NCBI GenBank assembly: GCA_023230925.1
Contig: JALNWK010000011.1
Span: 1 to 64,000 of the forward strand
Direction: 5' to 3'
Length of the DNA: 64,000 nucleotides
DNA from: Limnochordia bacterium
GTDB taxonomy: Bacteria; Bacillota; Limnochordia; DUMW01
Shown: piece by piece, positions 59,133-64,000 of the stretch
How positions within the stretch are numbered: position 1 is the first letter of the stretch
Layout: each line of letters opens with the position of its first letter
The notes under the pieces: generated by a model
Told to the model about the DNA's origin: nothing
The model's input: the letters and a program-made list of their open reading frames with translations, nothing else
Databases searched by the model: none
Program-made: the position numbers and the translations under genes

Positions 59133-62100
59133 TTAGTCCTCGTATGCCGTCTCTTGTAGTTGAATTAGTTCCCTAAGCTCCTCGGTCGAAAGCTCCGTCA
59201 GGTGTTTTTCCCCTTGGCCCACCACCTGGGAAGCTAAGGTCTCCTTACTATCAATGAGTGCATCAATTCTCTCCTCTAGGGTCCCTACACAGATAAACTT
59301 ATGCACCTGCACATTTTGCGTCTGGCCAATTCGGTAGGCCCGATCCGTAGCCTGGTTCTCAACAGCCGGGTTCCACCAGCGATCAAAGTGGAACACATGA
59401 TTGGCCCGGGTTAGGGTCAACCCGGTCCCCCCCGCTCGTAGGGAAAGGATAAACACAAAGGGCGCCTGGGGTTCATTTTGGAAACGTTCCACCATAATAT
59501 CCCGTTGTTCCTTAGGGACACCCCCATGGAGGAACAATACCTCACGTCCAAAGGTCTCCTCGAGATAATCAGTTAACATATGCCCCATTTGCGCGTACTG
59601 GGTGAAGACCAACGCCCGATCACCCACCGCCAGAATCTCCTCCAACATTTCCGTAAACCGGATCAGCTTTCCCGATCGACCCGGTATGCGGGATCGATCC
59701 TGGAGGAAGAGGGCTGGATGGTTGCAGATCTGCTTTAGTTTTGTCAGGGCCCCTAGAACCAGTCCCCGTCGTTTTATCTGTTCAGCCCCCTCAATTAGCT
59801 CCATCATCTCCTCGGTAACGGCTTTATACAATGAGGCCTGCTCCCGGGTGAGGGTACAGAACACCTTGGTCTCGATCTTGTCTGGTAAATCAGCGATAAT
59901 GCTCTTGTCGGTCTTGACCCGCCTAAGTATGAAAGGACCGGTGATGCGCTTAAGATACTTGGCTGCTGTGGCATCCTGGTATCTTTGAATGGGAATGAGA
60001 AATTGGCGGCGGTACGTAGCCGCAGGCCCAAGCCAACCGGGATTTAAAAACTCCATGATGGACCATAGATCTCCCACGTGGTTTTCTACAGGAGTACCCG
60101 TAAGGGCCACACGGTAATCGGCCGGCAGAGAACAGGCAGCCTGAGCCTGTTTCGTCTCAGGGTTTTTGATATTCTGCGCCTCATCAAGGACCACCCCCTG
60201 CCATGGTACCTGTTTGAGCTCCTCCCTATCCCTGGATAGGAGGGAGTAACTGGTTATTACCAATGCCCGTTGCAAACACTGCTCCACAAATTCCCCGCCC
60301 TGTAATCTTTGGGGGCCGTGATGTACCAACACCGGTAACTCCGGTGTAAAACGGGCCGCCTCCCGCTGCCAATTACCCACTACAGAAGTGGGACATACCA
60401 AAAGCACTGGTCGTCTTGCCTCCGCTGCCCAATCTGCTTGGAGCAGGGCGAGCATTTGCACGGTCTTACCCAAACCCATATCATCGGCTAAGCAAGCACC
60501 AAACCCGTACTGTCGCATAAAAGCAAGCCAAGAGTACCCTCTTTTCTGGTAGGGACGGAGGGTGCCCCGGAACCCCTTAGGCTCAGGAATAACTTTGAAG
60601 GTCTCTTTACCGGTAAGCTGTCCAAGGACATCGGTGATCCACCCGCTTGTCTCGACACTTTGGAGTTCTAAGTCGCCGGATGGGGTTTCACCCTCTAGGG
60701 TAATCTTTACTAATTCCCTGGCGGTCATTCTCTGGCCCTTCTTGATTAGGGCCTGGGCGGATTCTATATCCTCTTTGTTAAGTTCGACCCATCTACCTCG
60801 TACCTTAACCAAGGGCATTTTCAGCCGGGCAAGGGCAGCCAACTCCTCCATAGATAGTCGTTCTTCTCCCAAAGCCACCTCCCAATCTACATCCACTAGC
60901 TGTTCCAGACCAAGTTGACTGGCGGAATATGTGCTAGTTGCATGGGCTCTCGCGGACAAGCGCACCTTTCCGCGGCTACCAACCCACCAGGCGGGAAGCA
61001 TAACTGAAAAACCTGCTCCTTCTAACCGACTGGCTTCATGGGTGAGGAAATCATATACCCCCGCGGTACTTAACCAAAAGCCAGCAGGAGCAGGTTCGGA
61101 TAAGCTAACTTCCACCAAGGGTGACATACGGGCGGCAAGACCCAAGGCAATAAGTAAGCACTCCTGTACATGCTTGGTCGTGCCTAGGACATCCGGGATA
61201 TTACCTTGCCAGACATCAGTAGCCGCGATCTGTAGGCTAGGATCCAACTGGGATTGCAGTAGATAGCGGACAAACCAGGTACACCCCTCAGGCGGAACCA
61301 CAACTTGCGCTGACTTCTCCTCCAGTTCCGGCTCCTCCACCCGAAAACATAACCGAAAGGGAGCGGATTCTGTCACCTTAAGCGGATGCTGCCACCGGTT
61401 AATGTCCGCTATTAGTGCATCGAGCTCCTTTACCCCACCCTTTACCGTTCCTTGAAGGGAGCATAGAGCCCTTACCCACTGTTGGTGAACATTGCGGTAA
61501 TTCGTTGGCCGTTCTCCATAGGGATTGACTGTAACGGCTGCATTCCGGACCAAGTAATCTACCGTTTCCTCCACAAAGGCCAATAGCGCGATGGGACGAC
61601 GGGGAGCCGGTGGGCTGGTGTTATCGTTAGATAAGGCCAAAGCCAACCCCGGCATCACCTGGGCAAGTCTTGCTAAGATTGCTTGATCAGGACCTCCCAG
61701 TACCGGAGACCAGCGGGCTTGGTAATACTTCTGTCCCTGCGTTAGATTTGGTAAGAACCGCTGTCGAGCTACTAAGGAGAGCGCGAATTTCGTCACTTGC
61801 GCCCAGAAGGATAAGGTGCAACCAGTCATCACCCGAGATACTAACATTTGCCTAGTTGCACTAGCATACAACAGTGGAAACCGGTGGGCTGAATCTAGGG
61901 GAACGGCATTAACACCAAAGGGCTGCAGGGTAATCTGCTCAGTATCTACCGCCGGGCAGGTGGCCCCTTCGGTTGCAGCAACTAATGTACTCCCAACGGT
62001 CGGCAACCAAAGCACCAATGCTTGCTGACTTTGGTGTTTAAGACCTACTTTACTCAGAACACTTCGCAACTGTTGCGTTTTGAGTCCATAATGGGGCAAA

Positions 62101-62189
62101 GAACCACCTTCCTGTGTGGGATCTTTACCCAGTTCCTCACCCCAGACCCAGAATGTACGATCACACCAAGCTCCGTGTAACTTAATCAA
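59133..62189 (-). CDS. SNF2-family DEAD/DEAH ATPase (RapA/Rad54-like)
   Basis: 1018 residues. The N-terminal 480 residues contain bacterial SNF2 accessory regions; the motor starts at about 535 (LRPYQKRGYSWLAF), with Walker A ADDMGLGKTVQ (about 566), DEAQ box (about 667), GTPVENHVGDLW, and the second lobe with LFLHGGVPKEQRD, LRAGGTGLTLTRA and DRAYRIGQTQNVQV. SNF2 ATPases translocate on double-stranded DNA and remodel protein-DNA complexes. TTG 62189 is six bases after GGAGG. The next gene (SWIM-HTH) starts 18 bases downstream, a pairing common in bacteria. Confidence 0.94.
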   Translation of the reverse strand: MIKLHGAWCDRTFWVWGEELGKDPTQEGGSLPHYGLKTQQLRSVLSKVGLKHQSQQALVLWLPTVGSTLVAATEGATCPAVDTEQITLQPFGVNAVPLDSAHRFPLLYASATRQMLVSRVMTGCTLSFWAQVTKFALSLVARQRFLPNLTQGQKYYQARWSPVLGGPDQAILARLAQVMPGLALALSNDNTSPPAPRRPIALLAFVEETVDYLVRNAAVTVNPYGERPTNYRNVHQQWVRALCSLQGTVKGGVKELDALIADINRWQHPLKVTESAPFRLCFRVEEPELEEKSAQVVVPPEGCTWFVRYLLQSQLDPSLQIAATDVWQGNIPDVLGTTKHVQECLLIALGLAARMSPLVEVSLSEPAPAGFWLSTAGVYDFLTHEASRLEGAGFSVMLPAWWVGSRGKVRLSARAHATSTYSASQLGLEQLVDVDWEVALGEERLSMEELAALARLKMPLVKVRGRWVELNKEDIESAQALIKKGQRMTARELVKITLEGETPSGDLELQSVETSGWITDVLGQLTGKETFKVIPEPKGFRGTLRPYQKRGYSWLAFMRQYGFGACLADDMGLGKTVQMLALLQADWAAEARRPVLLVCPTSVVGNWQREAARFTPELPVLVHHGPQRLQGGEFVEQCLQRALVITSYSLLSRDREELKQVPWQGVVLDEAQNIKNPETKQAQAACSLPADYRVALTGTPVENHVGDLWSIMEFLNPGWLGPAATYRRQFLIPIQRYQDATAAKYLKRITGPFILRRVKTDKSIIADLPDKIETKVFCTLTREQASLYKAVTEEMMELIEGAEQIKRRGLVLGALTKLKQICNHPALFLQDRSRIPGRSGKLIRFTEMLEEILAVGDRALVFTQYAQMGHMLTDYLEETFGREVLFLHGGVPKEQRDIMVERFQNEPQAPFVFILSLRAGGTGLTLTRANHVFHFDRWWNPAVENQATDRAYRIGQTQNVQVHKFICVGTLEERIDALIDSKETLASQVVGQGEKHLTELSTEELRELIQLQETAYED

Positions 62190-62235
62190 GCTAATCCTCC
62201 TACCGAGGTAATCTCGCAGACTGACTCCTTATACA

Positions 62236-63120
62236 TTATTTGGCTAAATCTAGCATAAATATGCCAAGTTCATAGGTAAAACGGATTAACTGCTCGTGCA
62301 TGCCATCAGGAAGCCCATTGGTGAAATTGTGGATCTCATAGGTAAAGTCACCTTGGTAGTCGATCTCTTTTAATGTCCTCATAATCGGTTCCCAAACAAT
62401 GGTCCCAAAATAGGGAGCAATATGATCGTCCTTTTCACCCCGGTTATCCGCGATATGCAACGCCTTCAGCTTCTTGCCAATGGTCCTTAGAGCTTCACAT
62501 TGGTTGATCCCAGCTAGATGGGCATGACCAGTGTCCCAGCAAATACCGAACATGGGATCATCGAGGACATCTAGAAGTTCTAGCAATTCCTCTGTGGAGC
62601 TAGCGTATCTACGCCCATTCCTTCGTTCAATCATATTCTCAATGGCAATATGCACATTATGTTGTGCTGCCAAATCCCCATATTTCCTAAAAGCCTTAAC
62701 GTTTTTGGCCAAGGACAGATCGTGGGAATACCAAATATCATCATCCACAGAACCGGGATGAATGACTAACCATTTTGCACCGACGATACCTGCTCCAATA
62801 ATTGATCGTCGCATGAGTTCCTCATGCCAAGCTTCTTCTTCATCGGATAGATTCCGCCAATCGTAGAAATGGGCATGGGCTTGGGAAAACTCGACGCCGT
62901 AGGAATCGGCCAACTCCCTTTGCCTCTTCGTCCAATCCTGCCAATCGGGTTGGGTCATGGGAAGTGTTCCCCTGGAGTAGGTGGCAAAGTTCATATCTAG
63001 CACCTTGTATCCTGCTTTTACACAGGCGGTGATACTCTCCTCACAACTGTAGAACACGTCTTTTCCCCATAGAACTTTCTCATGAATGCAAGTTGAGGTG
63101 GATAGTCGCATCTTGTACAT
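62236..63120 (-). CDS. sugar phosphate isomerase/epimerase (TIM barrel)
   Basis: 294 residues. Xylose-isomerase-like barrel with YKVLDMNFATYSRG, SQAHAHFYDW, LVIHPGSVDDD, HIAIENMIERR, GICWDTGHAHLAG, LKALHIADNRGEKDDH and FTYEIHNFT. The glutamate, aspartate and histidine metal ligands are visible in these strings. It is the third such enzyme in the window and not closely similar to the other two. Start ATG 63120 or 63111. Substrate unknown. Confidence 0.88.
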   Translation of the reverse strand: MYKMRLSTSTCIHEKVLWGKDVFYSCEESITACVKAGYKVLDMNFATYSRGTLPMTQPDWQDWTKRQRELADSYGVEFSQAHAHFYDWRNLSDEEEAWHEELMRRSIIGAGIVGAKWLVIHPGSVDDDIWYSHDLSLAKNVKAFRKYGDLAAQHNVHIAIENMIERRNGRRYASSTEELLELLDVLDDPMFGICWDTGHAHLAGINQCEALRTIGKKLKALHIADNRGEKDDHIAPYFGTIVWEPIMRTLKEIDYQGDFTYEIHNFTNGLPDGMHEQLIRFTYELGIFMLDLAK

Positions 63121-63270
63121 CTCCCCAGATTATAATTGTAATGAAAGCACGGTGAGCGGCACTTCTATGAATCTAAGAATAACAATAGAGTATTGGAAGC
63201 TCAAGTTGCCCTATTGCGATCTCTTAACCTCTAGTTTACTCGATCTGTTGAAGATATTCAAAAAGGGGTA

Positions 63271-63299
63271 TTGCATCATCAGGCAAGATGTGATACATT
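63271..63299 (+). promoter_or_regulatory. promoter of the hydrogenase-maturation operon
   Basis: TTGCAT (63271-63276), a 17-base spacer and TACATT (63294-63299) lie about 190 bases before the first gene, giving a long untranslated leader. Positions 63121-63270 hold nothing else recognised. Confidence 0.5.
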
Positions 63300-63305
63300 A
63301 ATCGT

Positions 63306-63470
63306 GATAGATTTCACAAGTGCTGACCTTCCGGTGGCTACTAGGGGGAAGGCACATTTATAACGAACCCTAAGACAAGGTCATCTAAGTTGAGGGGCAA
63401 TCGACATCATGGGTAGATTCACGCTTTGGTAAGATGTCTTTTGTGATCTTGTCAAAGCGTTTTTTTATTT
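63306..63470 (+). promoter_or_regulatory. structured leader ending in an attenuator-like terminator
   Basis: The leader contains a hairpin (GTGC and CCTTCC pairing with GGAAGG and CAC, about 63318-63354). It ends with a strong hairpin: ACGCTTTG/CAAAGCGT (63421-63460) with an inner AAGAT/ATCTT stem, followed by seven T. The T-tract finishes only about 20 bases before the start codon of the first gene, so it can stop transcription before the operon is read. I could not match it to a known riboswitch class. Confidence 0.6.
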
Positions 63471-63487
63471 GCAGAGGAGGTAGCTTA

Positions 63488-63742
63488 ATGGAACAGGGAA
63501 TTGGCGTTTTAGGAATTGTAATTAGCAATCGGACCGAAGCTGCAGAGCGGGTCAATGAACTACTCAGTCAGTACGGTGAAATGATCGTCGGCCGCATGGG
63601 GATCCCCTACCGGGAAGAAGGAATCTGCGTGATTTCCTTGATCATTGATGGATCTACCGATGAGATCGGCGCCCTAAGTGGAAAGCTGGGGACAATTCCG
63701 GGCGTTAAGGTCAAGACTGGTCTGATCACAAAAAAGAGTTAG
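63488..63742 (+). CDS. TM1266-family iron-only hydrogenase system regulator
   Basis: 84 residues from ATG 63488, after GAGGAGGT; a longer frame begins in the terminator and is rejected. Small ACT/NikR-C-like protein with IGVLGIVISNR, GEMIVGRMGIPYREEG and ISLIIDGSTDEIGALSGKLG, the signature of the TM1266 family, which is encoded with [FeFe]-hydrogenase maturation genes. It probably senses a ligand as an oligomer. It begins the maturation cluster 14 bases ahead of hydE. Confidence 0.9.
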   Translation: MEQGIGVLGIVISNRTEAAERVNELLSQYGEMIVGRMGIPYREEGICVISLIIDGSTDEIGALSGKLGTIPGVKVKTGLITKKS

Positions 63743-63755
63743 GGGAAGGGGATCC

Positions 63756-64000
63756 ATGGTACAAACACTGATCGGGTTACTCCATGCAAAGGGTACCGCC
63801 CAAGAACAGCTCTGGGACAGGGCAGATGGCGTACGACGGGATACCGTAGGCAATGGGGTCCATCTGCGGGGGATTATTGAGTTCTCTAACCATTGCATCA
63901 GAAACTGCCTGTACTGTGGACTACGTCGGGGTAATACCAAGCTTAAACGGTATCGGATTCCCCCAGAGGAAATCTTGCTCGCGGCTAAACAGGGTACCGA
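63756..64000 (+). CDS. hydE: [FeFe]-hydrogenase maturase HydE (5' part, runs off the window)
   Basis: The first 81 residues are visible from ATG 63756. The radical-SAM motif C-x3-C-x2-C is at Cys47, Cys51 and Cys54 (NHCIRNCLYCGLR), preceded by VHLRGIIEFSN, which matches HydE and its BioB-like relatives. HydE helps build the diiron subcluster of the H-cluster. Position directly after a TM1266-family gene favours HydE over biotin synthase. The rest lies outside the window. Confidence 0.87.
   Translation, partial: MVQTLIGLLHAKGTAQEQLWDRADGVRRDTVGNGVHLRGIIEFSNHCIRNCLYCGLRRGNTKLKRYRIPPEEILLAAKQGT

Overview
The window reads as chromosome of an anaerobic, spore-forming Firmicute (Bacillota). This inference rests on a spore germination protease gene (gpr) divergent from rpsT, the nadD-yqeK-LCP-rsfS-yqeM block, comEA-comEC, a T-box leader on leuS, the anaerobe-type homocysteine genes, and the start of an [FeFe]-hydrogenase maturation cluster. 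Genus cannot be named from sequence alone; a deep-branching lineage such as Limnochordia would fit. No phage, IS element or CRISPR array was seen.

Layout. 1-2.6 kb: homocysteine/sulfur operon (DUF39, NIL-ferredoxin, UPF0280). 2.65-3.93 kb: malic enzyme. 4.07-4.86 kb: a membrane protein joining a RING-like zinc domain to a truncated solute-binding lobe. 4.98-12.06 kb: a bacterial microcompartment (BMC) operon with class II aldolase, two hexameric shell proteins, PduL, CoA-acylating aldehyde dehydrogenase, PduS, PduT and acetate kinase. The inferred route is sugar phosphate to lactaldehyde plus DHAP, then lactaldehyde to acyl-CoA, acyl-phosphate and acid with ATP; electrons leave through PduS/PduT. 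12.2-19.2 kb (minus): sugar ABC transporter with a 971-residue binding protein, a TIM-barrel epimerase and a DeoR regulator.

19.4-34.7 kb is mostly housekeeping: gpr, rpsT, holA, comEC, comEA, leuS, yqeM, rsfS, an LCP protein, yqeK, nadD, proA, an aminotransferase and an Lrp regulator. The most unusual element is here. A complete tRNA-Ala(GGC) gene lies inside the leuS T-box leader, between the specifier stem and the antiterminator, and is flanked by complementary arms that would make it the tip of stem III.

35.3-48.8 kb is a carbohydrate region: SDR, LacI regulator, GH116 glycosidase and a 2909-residue cyclic beta-1,2-glucan synthase. 49-50.3 kb: purine permease. 50.6-63.1 kb (minus): two TIM-barrel epimerases, a uronate-isomerase-like hydrolase, a 1004-residue beta-CASP nuclease with a duplicated C-terminal extension, an ornithine-racemase-like protein, a Gfo/Idh oxidoreductase, a SWIM-zinc protein with a C-terminal HTH, and an SNF2 ATPase. 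63.3-64 kb: a structured leader with an attenuator-like terminator before a TM1266-family regulator and the 5' part of hydE.
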